In this document: piece by piece, positions 24,979 to 33,743 of the stretch
Layout: each line of letters begins with the position of its first letter
How positions within the stretch are numbered: the stretch's first letter is position 1
Origin: an uncultured Eubacteriales bacterium
GTDB lineage: Bacteria; Bacillota; Clostridia; Peptostreptococcales; Anaerovoracaceae
Reading direction: 5' to 3'
Length of the DNA: 52,383 bases
Assembly (NCBI GenBank): GCA_902786355.1
Contig: CADABZ010000020.1
Coordinates: forward strand, 1 to 52,383
Position numbers and translations under genes: made by a program
Notes under the pieces: model-generated
Seen by the model: only the letters and a program-made list of their open reading frames with translations
What the model was told of the DNA's origin: nothing
The model's database searches: none

Positions 24979-26245
24979 CCTCTGTATAGATATAGATTAC
25001 CAGCAGCTGTACAAGCACGGCCAGCGCATAGGCGGCGATGTATTTCTGCTTGACAGAAGCATTGGTTCCAATATCATAACGGCCACACTTTCAGATGGTC
25101 TGGGAAGCGGAGTCAAAGCCAACGTTCTGGCTTCTCTTACAACGCATATGGCCAACAAACTGTCATTCTCCCCTATCGATCTCAATCATTCTGCTGAGAT
25201 AATCATGGACACATTGCCGATCGACAAGGAGAAAGGCATCAGCTATTCGACTTTCACCCTGGCAAAAATCATATTCGCCAACGATAAGTCATTCATAAGA
25301 GTCGGCCTTATAGAATACGACAATCCGGAAAGTCTCAGGTTTACAGACAGCAGCCCTGTTGAGTGGGACAAAGTCACCACCGTTCTTAACAGGAAGAACG
25401 CAGTCAAGAGGGAGGTCATATATGCATCTGAGTTTGATATGCATATCGGAGACAGACTCATTTTCTTCAGTGATGGTGTTGCTCAGGCCGGAGTAAGCCT
25501 CGGAGAACTGCCTCAGGCCAGAACAAGGCCGGCAGTCTATGGCGCAAAGACTCCGGTCGTGAGAAGCCGCAATGTTTCCGGAGTCGGAGCTATGGGATGG
25601 GGCGAAGAAAACGTTAAGAAATTCATTGAAGGAGTCCTTGAAAAACAGCCTGACATCTCCTCCCGTCAGCTTTCAAGAGAGATCGTAACTCAGGCCTACA
25701 AATACGACAAATATAAAGCCAACGATGACATCACATGTGTAGTCGTCTATGTGAGAAAGCCGAGGCGGACTCTTATCGTAACAGGCGCTCCGAGGAACAG
25801 AGAATCCGATAAGAGACTCGGAGATATAATCCGCAACTATGACGGAAATGTAATAGTATGCGGAGGAACGACAGCCAAGATCGTCGCAAGGGAGCTCGGA
25901 ACAGATGTAAAATCCGACAGATCGCCTTCGGGCACCCTGCCCCCTGCGAGCATCATAGAGGGCGTCGACCTTGTGACCGAGGGAATGCTTACCCTCTCCG
26001 CCGTCAATGAGCGTCTTCAGAAAAAGGTCCTTCTCAAGAATATGCCCGAGGATCCTGCAAAGCGCATTATCAAGATCCTCAGGGAGACGGATCAGGTGGA
26101 ATTTGTTGTCGGCACCAAGATCAACGATGATACAGATGATCCTTCACTGGCTGCCAAGATCGGTGTCAGATTCCCTCTCATAGATCAGATCACACAGTCA
26201 ATGGAGAGGAATTATCTTCAGGAAGTCGAGATCAGCTACATCTGA
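24968..26245 (+). CDS. SpoIIE-type PP2C serine/threonine phosphatase, output of the hydrogen sensor (425 aa)
   Basis: This is a metal-dependent protein phosphatase domain. The metal-binding aspartates are in RIGGDVFLLD, TLSDGLGSGVKA, LIFFSDGVAQAG and YKANDDITCVVVY. A C-terminal region of about 140 residues has alternating strands and helices (VIVCGGTTAKIVARELG), which I cannot assign. I chose ATG 24968 (MMNDLCIDIDYQQ), which overlaps the hydrogenase stop by 11 nt; the open frame extends further upstream but fully inside the hydrogenase gene. Sensory hydrogenase plus SpoIIE phosphatase is a known pairing and implies that the PAS signal is passed on by protein dephosphorylation. The target is not in the window. 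Confidence 0.85.
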   Translation: MMNDLCIDIDYQQLYKHGQRIGGDVFLLDRSIGSNIITATLSDGLGSGVKANVLASLTTHMANKLSFSPIDLNHSAEIIMDTLPIDKEKGISYSTFTLAKIIFANDKSFIRVGLIEYDNPESLRFTDSSPVEWDKVTTVLNRKNAVKREVIYASEFDMHIGDRLIFFSDGVAQAGVSLGELPQARTRPAVYGAKTPVVRSRNVSGVGAMGWGEENVKKFIEGVLEKQPDISSRQLSREIVTQAYKYDKYKANDDITCVVVYVRKPRRTLIVTGAPRNRESDKRLGDIIRNYDGNVIVCGGTTAKIVARELGTDVKSDRSPSGTLPPASIIEGVDLVTEGMLTLSAVNERLQKKVLLKNMPEDPAKRIIKILRETDQVEFVVGTKINDDTDDPSLAAKIGVRFPLIDQITQSMERNYLQEVEISYI

Positions 26246-26267
26246 TCACACTGAGCAGATATAAAAG

Positions 26268-26300
26268 CACCGCTTTCACAGATGTGAAAGCGGTGTTTTT
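26268..26300 (+). terminator. Terminator of the hydrogen-sensor operon
   Basis: CACCGCTTTCACA (26268-26280) pairs with TGTGAAAGCGGTG (26283-26295) and is followed by TTTTT. Confidence 0.9.
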
Positions 26301-26350
26301 CATATGTCTGCATATCTGCATTTCTGAAGCTGCCGTAAGATACCGGATCA

Positions 26351-28807
26351 TCAGATATCTGTTCTTGCAAGTATCTGTGCCGGGGTCTTGCGCATCGTCA
26401 CATATACAGGAATAAGTCCGGATATGAGGTTGAATACCACAAGTATGGCGAGTGATATCAGCGCGACGAGCGGATTGATCATATACATACCCTCAAGATA
26501 GTATGTTATCTTGACGAGGTTATACAGAACATAGTACATGATCGCTATACCCGGAATTGCTGTGATAAGTGTGATCACAAGGATTTCTCCTTCGAACATC
26601 CTGTAAATGTCTTTTTTCTTAAGGCCGATCGCTCTCAGAGTACCTACTTCCTTGATCCTTGACAGGAATGATGACCTGAGCATCAGGAACATCTCGATGA
26701 GGGATATCAGGAAGATGACCCCTGCCACAGCCAGAGCTGAGGTGAGCTGATCCTTTCTCTCATGTATATATGCACTTCTTTCCTTTGTGTCGTTGATCTT
26801 GCAAGGCAGAGACTGTGTATCGAGCAGACTCTTGACCTGAGTGGTATTTGGCGCATATGCGCAGAATGATTTCTGCTTGTTGACATAGTCTGCTCTGATT
26901 GTGTTCACACCTACATAGTATGTGTCATCACTCACTTTATCGGATGTATAATATCCGCATACCTTGAGCTTATGGCCGCCCATCTTGGTGCTTATGCTCT
27001 GTCCTATCTCGTAGCCTTCTTCCTCTTCATGAGAATCATTGACAAGCACCTGATACAGTCCATCCGGCATGTCTCCTTTTTTGAGGCTTATGCCGTCATC
27101 AGCAAGTGCTATGTCTTTGACACGCCCGCTCTGGATCATATCCTGTTCCTGCTCCTCACCGCCGGCAAATCCGTACTCTTCAGCCTGCCCGCTGGCATTG
27201 GTAAGTATGTACAGCACCTGGCTTTCATCAACGAAGAGCGATGGCGACTGAACATCACTTATTCCAACGATAGTGTAGTCTTCGAGATTAGGCACAGTGA
27301 GCTTTCTTCCCAGGAATTCCTCGACTGTATCTATTCCAACAGCGGCTCCGGTCTTGTCCCGGAGAAAATCATCCACGACCATCTTATCAAGAACGACCTC
27401 ATGCGGATCTTCAGGCATCTTGCCGTTAACGATCTCTTCAGGCTTGAGCACATCAGTCCGGCAAATGGATACATTCAGATCTGTTGTCGCATAGCCTGTC
27501 TGCAGATAGTCATCCATAGGGAAGGTTATGGCTTTTTTGCTGTCACCCGGTATCACATAGGAGACACTGTCAAGCCCTTCAACGACCTCCATAAGTGCGT
27601 CGTCTTTCTCGGTGTTGGATATCGTTATGTAGTTGCCGTTGGTCTTTCTGTAGTCTGTCGGTTTGACTTCTATGATGCCAAGCACATTACTTACGGCAAG
27701 CAGTGTGAACATCGCAGCAAAGACGAAGCCTATCATCAGGAACTTGCGGATCTTCTTAAAGCCTTTTACCGTCTTCCAGCCGTAGCTCAGCATATTGAAC
27801 GGAGTGTATATCGAAGTATAACGGGCTTTGAACTTCTTAGGCAGATGCGCGTTATAGTCGAAATCGTTATTCTCGAAATAACTCTCATCCATCGCCTGAT
27901 AGTGTTCATCAAGCATCTCGATGTTGGCAGTCTCATCAACAATATGCAGGTTACGGTCCGTGCTTATATACATGTTGCCGCCACGGATGACCAGTTTGAT
28001 CTCTGCAGGAGTTTCATCGTCACTGTAGACTTTTACATTGAGATCATCCTGAGAGAAGTTTTTGATAACCGGCATATCCTTGAGATATATCTTGTTCTCA
28101 AGCTGATAGTCGAGATATCTTGACGAGTCGTTGCTGTACGCCTTGATGACCTTGCCGTCCTTCATTTCGGCGACATGATCAGAGTAGAATTCAGCGATCC
28201 TGCGCTCATGGGTTACCAGTATTACCAGTCTCTCCTTTGAGATCGTCTTGATTATGTTCATGATCTCAAGAGTGTTGGCGCTGTCAAGGTTTCCTGTCGG
28301 TTCGTCCGCGAGGATGATCCTAGGGTTCTTGACTATCGCTCTGGCGATAGCGACCCTCTGTCTCTGTCCTCCTGACAGGGCACTGGCGAGCTTGTTTCTG
28401 TACTGATAGATCCCTACCTTCTCGAGGCAGTAATTGACTCTGCGGGCAACGACCTTGCGGTCCCTGACTCCTACCATCCTCAGAGCTATAGCGACATTCT
28501 CGAATACGGTCCTGTCATCAAGAAGGTTGAAGTTCTGGAAGATGTATCCTATGCTGGCGTTTCTTATCTTATCGATCTTGTTGCTTGAAAATCTGGTTAT
28601 CAGCTGATCGTCAATGTATATCTTTCCGGAATCAACCTTATCCAGGCCGCCAATCGCGTTGAGGAGTGTTGTCTTGCCGCATCCGGAAGGACCAAGCAGA
28701 CAGACGATCCCCTTATCCGGAAGGATCATCGAGGTGTTGTCGATGACATGGATCTGATTGGATTTCCCCTTGTTATAGTACTTATTGACTTTATCAAGTT
28801 TAATCAT
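26351..28807 (-). CDS. ABC transporter, ATPase fused to FtsX-like permease (818 aa), second of a pair
   Basis: The N-terminal 230 residues are a LolD/MacB-type ATPase: Walker A GPSGCGKTT, signature LSGGQRQR, Walker B IILADEPT and the H-loop VTHERR. A span near residue 357 (FLMIGFVFAAMFTLLAVS) starts the permease. A large extracellular region of about 330 residues follows, then three more spans near the C-terminus, the FtsX/MacB layout in order ATPase-permease. GGAGG precedes the ATG. The gene lies 3 nt behind its sister gene, and the two probably form a heterodimer. MacB-like pumps export or extract peptides and lipids, or act as mechanotransmitters; the cargo is unknown. Confidence 0.88.
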   Translation of the reverse strand: MIKLDKVNKYYNKGKSNQIHVIDNTSMILPDKGIVCLLGPSGCGKTTLLNAIGGLDKVDSGKIYIDDQLITRFSSNKIDKIRNASIGYIFQNFNLLDDRTVFENVAIALRMVGVRDRKVVARRVNYCLEKVGIYQYRNKLASALSGGQRQRVAIARAIVKNPRIILADEPTGNLDSANTLEIMNIIKTISKERLVILVTHERRIAEFYSDHVAEMKDGKVIKAYSNDSSRYLDYQLENKIYLKDMPVIKNFSQDDLNVKVYSDDETPAEIKLVIRGGNMYISTDRNLHIVDETANIEMLDEHYQAMDESYFENNDFDYNAHLPKKFKARYTSIYTPFNMLSYGWKTVKGFKKIRKFLMIGFVFAAMFTLLAVSNVLGIIEVKPTDYRKTNGNYITISNTEKDDALMEVVEGLDSVSYVIPGDSKKAITFPMDDYLQTGYATTDLNVSICRTDVLKPEEIVNGKMPEDPHEVVLDKMVVDDFLRDKTGAAVGIDTVEEFLGRKLTVPNLEDYTIVGISDVQSPSLFVDESQVLYILTNASGQAEEYGFAGGEEQEQDMIQSGRVKDIALADDGISLKKGDMPDGLYQVLVNDSHEEEEGYEIGQSISTKMGGHKLKVCGYYTSDKVSDDTYYVGVNTIRADYVNKQKSFCAYAPNTTQVKSLLDTQSLPCKINDTKERSAYIHERKDQLTSALAVAGVIFLISLIEMFLMLRSSFLSRIKEVGTLRAIGLKKKDIYRMFEGEILVITLITAIPGIAIMYYVLYNLVKITYYLEGMYMINPLVALISLAILVVFNLISGLIPVYVTMRKTPAQILARTDI

Positions 28808-28810
28808 CTG

Positions 28811-31231
28811 CTACGCCTCCTCTCTGAATGCCTTCATCGCACTCTTGGTAAATATCTTACGAGAATACCTGCGTGCGATAAGCAGCGACATAAGGAGCAG
28901 CAGTATAGCAAGCACTACATAATCCCTGAGTGTCAGATAATACAGCAGCTTGCTGACCTGTTCCAGGTGGATATATCCTTTTTTGACAAGCACAACGAAT
29001 ATGATGTCCACACTGAATGCGATCATCATCATGAGCAGAAGCTCGATCCTTAGTATGGCATCTGTATTCCTCTTGGTTGCACCGAGTATTCTCAGCGTAG
29101 AGTAATACTGGTTTCTGGATCTCATAATGAGCCTGATTACTGCATATGCTATAAAGAACAGTATTATGAATTCTACCAAAAGTCTTGCATATGTGATCAT
29201 CTGCAGCACAAAACTGTATCCGCCAGTCATATCCGTCAGTGTTTCCTTGAGAGCCAGCGTGTTGTAGCCCGCATCCTGCAGAGCTGCAAGAGTTTCGGCG
29301 GACTTTGTCTCGTTTTCCATGAATGCACTTATCTGAAAATAGCCTTTGTCAAACAGCTGACTGAAATCATCTTCATTGATAAATACACAGCTGTAGTACA
29401 TGTCATAGTCTTCTTTTCTGATGCCGAGAAGTTCTTCTATGTTTTCGACCGTAATGACCTGTGTGACTTCAAAGTCCATTGAAGACTCAAAGAACCTGTT
29501 GCTTACAGTCAGGCTGAAGTCCTTCCCCTTTGCTTCAGCGTCCTTATAGTAGTACGACTGATCCTCGAATATATACACCTCTCCTTCAGGAACTTCAGCA
29601 GAAGGATATACGCCGCGGTCATATTCATTGGCGACCTTTACTCCTCCGAAATCGAGGACTGATTTTGATGAAGTCGCCATCATGTTGACAAGCAGATCAC
29701 TTGCGACCTTGTCACTTACATATATGGTTGAATATCCATAGAGGGAATAATTCTCTTCCTCTCCCCCGCTGCTGTCTATGACTATGCCGGCGATAGTGAT
29801 AGGATGGCCGAAATCATATTTCTGCATCTGCCCCATGTCCTGAAGCGTCACTTCTGTACCTATTACCGCGTCTCCGAGATTATTGATATTCATAAAAGCA
29901 TCACTCGAGGAATTGGTATTGACGATGATCTCATAGTCATTCTCAGGCATGTGTCCGTATGTAAGATCGCTTTCTTTGATCATTGATACCGGGTACACAG
30001 AACCTTCTACGTAGAAATCGCCCATAGAAAAGCTGATGCCTGTATCTACTGCGATATCGTTGAGGACTACGTTTTTGATATTGTCAGTCTTCCTGATCTT
30101 AGCGATGTCCTCATCGGAAAATGCACTTTCGTCATTCTTCTTGATGATTATCCTGTCTGCACTCGACTGAGTAAAATACGGATTTGTTCCGAGCAGTTCT
30201 TCCTGGTGCATACTGTTCTTAGTCGTTGCATACTGAGTAAGCACAGCCGTTGACACAAACAGATATACTATGAAAAGCAGAATGAATTTTGCCGGGATGT
30301 TGAATGTATTTCTCACACCGAGACGCAGCTCAGAGGACATACGCATCTTCCCCGGTTTCGGAACATTGCTCCCCGGGGCGGCATCATCACGTACTTCGCT
30401 CTTTTGAGGTTTTCCTTTTTTTCTTTCAGCCGCCTCGCTTCTTGCGACCCTTCCTCTGCGGGCTGCAGGTTCAGCTGAGACGATGTTGTACAGCTCATCA
30501 TCTGAATCTGATGCTGAGTCCTCTTCATAAGTGAGGCCGCCTTCATGCCGGATTTTCTTGTCCTCTATGATCCTGCCGTCATGCATTGTGATCTTGCGGG
30601 TCACATAAGGCTCAGCCTGTTCATAGTTATGGGTAACTATTACAACCAGCTTGTCATGTGAAACCTTGCTTAGAGTTTCCATAACAATTTCTGCCGAAGC
30701 ACTGTCCAGATTGCCGGTAGGCTCGTCAGCTACAATTATAGGTGCGTCCTTGGCGAGTGCTCTGGCGATAGCTACTCTCTGCTTCTGTCCTCCGGAAAGC
30801 TTGGAAACTTTGGTATTTCTGTATTCGCTCAGTCCGACTGTCTCAAGGAGTTCTGTTATCCTGTCCCCGCATTCTGACGCTTTCTTGCCGGACAGGAGCA
30901 TGACGAGCTCAACATTCTGATAGACAGTGTAACTGTTGATCAGATTGAAGTCCTGGAAAATATTCCCTATATAAGTCTTCCTGTATCGCTCATAGTCCTC
31001 TGTTCCATATGCGGTGGTATCTTCACCGCACACAAACATCTCACCTTCTTCGTAGGTGTCAAGACCTGATATTACGTTCAAAAGAGTAGACTTGCCGCTG
31101 CCGCTCTCTCCTGTGATAGCGACGAATTCGCCGATGTCCAGTGTCAGATCCACACGGGCAAAGCCCATACTGACGGTCTCTTCAGTAGCGTAATACTTCG
31201 ATACTTTTTTTAATTCGATAGTATGTGCCAA
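28811..31231 (-). CDS. ABC transporter, ATPase fused to FtsX-like permease (806 aa), first of a pair, TTG start
   Basis: It has the same layout as its neighbour: Walker A GESGSGKST, signature LSGGQKQR, Walker B IIVADEPT, H-loop VTHNYE, and a charged linker at about 255-310. The first span lies near residue 315 (FILLFIVYLFVSTAVL), followed by a long extracellular part and three C-terminal spans. The family alignment begins at AHTIELKKVSKYY, and a perfect GGAGG stands 7 nt before TTG at 31231, so I take TTG as start; the open frame runs 17 codons further up without a ribosome binding site. The pair has no dedicated sensor kinase next to it, unlike bacitracin-type systems. Confidence 0.86.
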   Translation of the reverse strand: MAHTIELKKVSKYYATEETVSMGFARVDLTLDIGEFVAITGESGSGKSTLLNVISGLDTYEEGEMFVCGEDTTAYGTEDYERYRKTYIGNIFQDFNLINSYTVYQNVELVMLLSGKKASECGDRITELLETVGLSEYRNTKVSKLSGGQKQRVAIARALAKDAPIIVADEPTGNLDSASAEIVMETLSKVSHDKLVVIVTHNYEQAEPYVTRKITMHDGRIIEDKKIRHEGGLTYEEDSASDSDDELYNIVSAEPAARRGRVARSEAAERKKGKPQKSEVRDDAAPGSNVPKPGKMRMSSELRLGVRNTFNIPAKFILLFIVYLFVSTAVLTQYATTKNSMHQEELLGTNPYFTQSSADRIIIKKNDESAFSDEDIAKIRKTDNIKNVVLNDIAVDTGISFSMGDFYVEGSVYPVSMIKESDLTYGHMPENDYEIIVNTNSSSDAFMNINNLGDAVIGTEVTLQDMGQMQKYDFGHPITIAGIVIDSSGGEEENYSLYGYSTIYVSDKVASDLLVNMMATSSKSVLDFGGVKVANEYDRGVYPSAEVPEGEVYIFEDQSYYYKDAEAKGKDFSLTVSNRFFESSMDFEVTQVITVENIEELLGIRKEDYDMYYSCVFINEDDFSQLFDKGYFQISAFMENETKSAETLAALQDAGYNTLALKETLTDMTGGYSFVLQMITYARLLVEFIILFFIAYAVIRLIMRSRNQYYSTLRILGATKRNTDAILRIELLLMMMIAFSVDIIFVVLVKKGYIHLEQVSKLLYYLTLRDYVVLAILLLLMSLLIARRYSRKIFTKSAMKAFREEA

Positions 31232-31291
31232 TTCATATCCTCCTGTGAAGAATGTATATGTATGCAGACTACACACACGCATACATAATGT

Positions 31292-31300
31292 ATTATAACA
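31292..31300 (-). promoter_or_regulatory. Extended -10 promoter of the ABC pair
   Basis: On the minus strand TGT-TATAAT occupies 31292-31300, an extended -10. A TTGACG lies upstream but too close (11 nt) to serve as -35. The leader is about 50 nt. Confidence 0.5.
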
Positions 31301-31366
31301 CTATATAGCGTCAAGGAGTACCATAAAATACCAAATATTGGAAAGGGCTTCCCTGCGAGCAAAAAC

Positions 31367-31400
31367 ACAAAAATAAGCCGCATCACCTGCGGCTTATTTT
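31367..31400 (-). terminator. Terminator of the aldolase gene
   Basis: AAAATAAGCCGCA (31370-31382) pairs perfectly with TGCGGCTTATTTT (31388-31400) around TCACC. It is flanked by A-rich and T-rich runs and so is usable in both directions. Confidence 0.9.
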
Positions 31401-31431
31401 GTATTTCGGTTATCAGAGATTTCTGACTGTC

Positions 31432-32400
31432 TTAGATTCTGTCGTTGCTTCCGAGAACGTCTACGATCTTGTGTGCGACCATGTCCTTGACGGCCTGACG
31501 TGCAGGCTTGAGATACTGACGAGGGTCGAAGTGATCCGGATGCTCAGCCATGTATTTTCTGATGTTTCCTGTCATTGCAAGACGGATGTCGGAGTCGATG
31601 TTGATCTTGCAGACTGCAGATCTTGCTGCCTGACGGAGCTGCTCTTCAGGAATACCGATGGCGTTAGGCATGTTGCCGCCGTATGTGTTGACCATCTCTA
31701 CGAATTCCTGCGGAACTGATGAAGATCCGTGAAGAACGATAGGGAATCCAGGGAGTCTCTTTGTTACTTCCTCAAGTACGTCGAAACGGAGTGGAGGTGG
31801 AACAAGGATGCCCTTCTCATTTCTTGTGCACTGTTCAGGTCTGAACTTGTAAGCGCCGTGGGATGTTCCGATAGCAATAGCGAGTGAGTCGCAGCCTGTG
31901 CGTGTTACGAACTCTTCAACTTCCTCAGGTCTTGTGTAGGATGCCTGTCCGGCCTCTACTACTACTTCGTCTTCTACACCCTCGAGTGTTCCGAGCTCAG
32001 CCTCTACTACTACTCCGTGAGCGTGAGCATATTCTACTACCTTGCGTGTGATCTCAACGTTTTCATCAAATGGCTTCGATGACATGTCGATCATTACAGA
32101 AGTGAATCCTCCGTCGATGCAGCTCTTGCACAGCTCGAAAGAATCACCGTGGTCGAGATGAAGTGCGATAGGAATATCAGGATTCTCAGCTACAGCAGCT
32201 TCTACCAGCTTCACGAGATAAGTGTGGTTGGCATAAGCACGTGCACCCTTGGATACCTGCAGAATTACAGGGCTCCTGAGTTCGCCGGCTGCTTCTGTGA
32301 TTCCCTGCACGATCTCCATGTTGTTTACATTGAAAGCTCCGATAGCATATCCGCCGTCATAAGCTTTCTTGAACATTTCAGTTGTTGTTACCAGTGGCAT
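31432..32400 (-). CDS. fba: Class II fructose-1,6-bisphosphate aldolase (322 aa)
   Basis: This zinc-dependent glycolytic aldolase splits fructose-1,6-bisphosphate into two triose phosphates. The zinc histidines are in ALHLDHGDSFE, GTSHGAYKF and IVLHGSSSVP. The phosphate-binding loop follows in VCKINIDSDIR, and AELGTLEGVEDEV is the class II signature. The length is slightly over the Bacillus-type FbaA. GGGGG precedes the ATG. It is a single-gene unit with its own promoter and terminator. Tagatose-bisphosphate aldolase is a close relative, but the lone context favours glycolysis. Confidence 0.93.
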   Translation of the reverse strand: MPLVTTTEMFKKAYDGGYAIGAFNVNNMEIVQGITEAAGELRSPVILQVSKGARAYANHTYLVKLVEAAVAENPDIPIALHLDHGDSFELCKSCIDGGFTSVMIDMSSKPFDENVEITRKVVEYAHAHGVVVEAELGTLEGVEDEVVVEAGQASYTRPEEVEEFVTRTGCDSLAIAIGTSHGAYKFRPEQCTRNEKGILVPPPLRFDVLEEVTKRLPGFPIVLHGSSSVPQEFVEMVNTYGGNMPNAIGIPEEQLRQAARSAVCKINIDSDIRLAMTGNIRKYMAEHPDHFDPRQYLKPARQAVKDMVAHKIVDVLGSNDRI

Positions 32401-32466
32401 ATTTAACCCCCTTCTAGTAATAAATTAATCAACAGTAACGTATTCTGTCTCCTTACTTTCTCATCT

Positions 32467-32495
32467 ATTATAATTTCGTCAGACATAAATATCAA
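32467..32495 (-). promoter_or_regulatory. Promoter of the aldolase gene
   Basis: On the minus strand TTGATA (32490-32495), a 17-nt spacer and TATAAT (32467-32472) form a near-consensus sigma-A promoter, as expected for a highly expressed glycolytic gene. Confidence 0.85.
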
Positions 32496-32538
32496 CTCGA
32501 AAGCTGATGTATTTGTCAGGTCTTTCTGCTGCAGCCGG

Positions 32539-33501
32539 TCAGTAGCCCGCGCTTATTTCCACGCGGTGGAGCATCTGCCCGCCTTCAGCATATATCTTCA
32601 GGTTTTCACAGAAAAATTCCACCGTCCTGTCCACTGTATACGGCAAAGACATATCTCCTGCGATGTGAGGTGTCACGATGCAGTTGCGTGCGGTCCACAG
32701 AGGATGATCCGCCGGGAGCGGCTCAGGCATCACAACATCAAGCATCGCTCCTGCGATCCGGCCCTCATTAAGGGCTTCGATCAGAGCATCCTGGTCAACT
32801 GTCGTTCCTCTCCCGACATTGATCAAAAAAGCTTTCTCCGGAAGACAGCTGATCCGTTCAGCGCTCAGGAGCTTATCGGTCTCAGGTGTTCCCGGAACAC
32901 ACATGACAAGAACGTCAATGTCACGGACGTTATCTTCAAACGCATCCAGACTGTACGTATGATCAAAATGATCCGCCTGCCGTCCGCTCCTGCTGAAGCC
33001 GATGACAGTTTCTGCACTGAGAGCCTTGAACCGTTTTGCTGCATTACGCCCTATATCGCCGGTTCCGATGACAGCGATCCTGCTTCCGGATATTGAACGA
33101 GACGGCAGATCCTGTACCCAGCCTCTTTCATCAGTAATCTTCCTGTATTCAGGCATCTGCTTCATAAGCATCAGCGCAGCCATGATTATGTATTCAGATA
33201 TAGCTCTGCCATATGCCCCCGAGCTGTTGGTCAGGATCACATCCCCGGAGTCAAAAACGCCCGTGGATATGAGTTTGTCAACGCCGGCATAAGGTGTGTG
33301 GCACCATTTAAGCTTCTGAGCTTTCTGCACCGCGCGGTAATCAGCAGTATACAGGATCTCTGCATCCGCTATATCGCCGTCTGCAGACTGGTGGTAATCA
33401 TCATAAAAAAAGGCAGAGTAACCGAGTTGCTCTGCCGTAGTGTTGATCATTTTCCTGTTTTCGTCTGACAGAAAGTCAGCTATAATAAGGCATTTTTTCA
33501 T
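32539..33501 (-). CDS. D-isomer-specific 2-hydroxyacid dehydrogenase (320 aa)
   Basis: This NAD(P)-dependent dehydrogenase acts on 2-hydroxy/2-oxoacids. The nucleotide fold shows VIGTGDIGRNAAKRF near residue 142. The catalytic residues are Arg in INVGRGTTV, Glu in VVMPEPLPADHPL and His in TPHIAGDMS. The full length is present, in contrast to its homolog at 11036. It follows the zinc-ribbon gene by 2 nt and so ends a three-gene operon with an iron alcohol dehydrogenase, which suggests a joint role in disposing of reducing equivalents. The substrate is not predictable. Confidence 0.87.
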   Translation of the reverse strand: MKKCLIIADFLSDENRKMINTTAEQLGYSAFFYDDYHQSADGDIADAEILYTADYRAVQKAQKLKWCHTPYAGVDKLISTGVFDSGDVILTNSSGAYGRAISEYIIMAALMLMKQMPEYRKITDERGWVQDLPSRSISGSRIAVIGTGDIGRNAAKRFKALSAETVIGFSRSGRQADHFDHTYSLDAFEDNVRDIDVLVMCVPGTPETDKLLSAERISCLPEKAFLINVGRGTTVDQDALIEALNEGRIAGAMLDVVMPEPLPADHPLWTARNCIVTPHIAGDMSLPYTVDRTVEFFCENLKIYAEGGQMLHRVEISAGY

Positions 33502-33503
33502 TT

Positions 33504-33728
33504 TTATTCACCAGGTGAAGGGCTGACTACCTTCCCCATGTTCCAGATCATGGCAGCCTTTTCCGCTGCTGCTGATCTGTCTTCCGCTCTCCTGTACTCA
33601 AACTGTGTTGTCTGTGCTCCGCAGTCCATGCACATGACGTACCAGCACCAGCCGTTTTCCTCTTCAAGAAGTCCGGCGCCTCCGCAGTAAGGGCAGTCTG
33701 CCAGTTCAATTCCTTCATATATATCCAT
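33504..33728 (-). CDS. Lar-like zinc-ribbon protein (74 aa)
   Basis: This is a small protein with two zinc knuckles, CPYCGG near residue 12 and CMDCGA near residue 33, separated by an aromatic strand (NGWCWYVMCMDC). The C-terminus has the AAAEKAAMIWNMG helix. This arrangement matches the Lar restriction-alleviation-like family, usually found in phages and mobile elements. Here it is wedged between two dehydrogenase genes with gaps of 15 and 2 nt, so it is part of a metabolic operon. It might bind nucleic acid or act as a small regulator; its role is unknown. Confidence 0.75.
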   Translation of the reverse strand: MDIYEGIELADCPYCGGAGLLEEENGWCWYVMCMDCGAQTTQFEYRRAEDRSAAAEKAAMIWNMGKVVSPSPGE

Positions 33729-33743
33729 ATCGTCCCCCCCTGA

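Noticed and set aside
26972-28123. A 383-codon plus-strand frame opposite the ABC transporter gene
   Set aside because: It is antisense to a well-supported gene, with no ribosome binding site and no recognisable domain.
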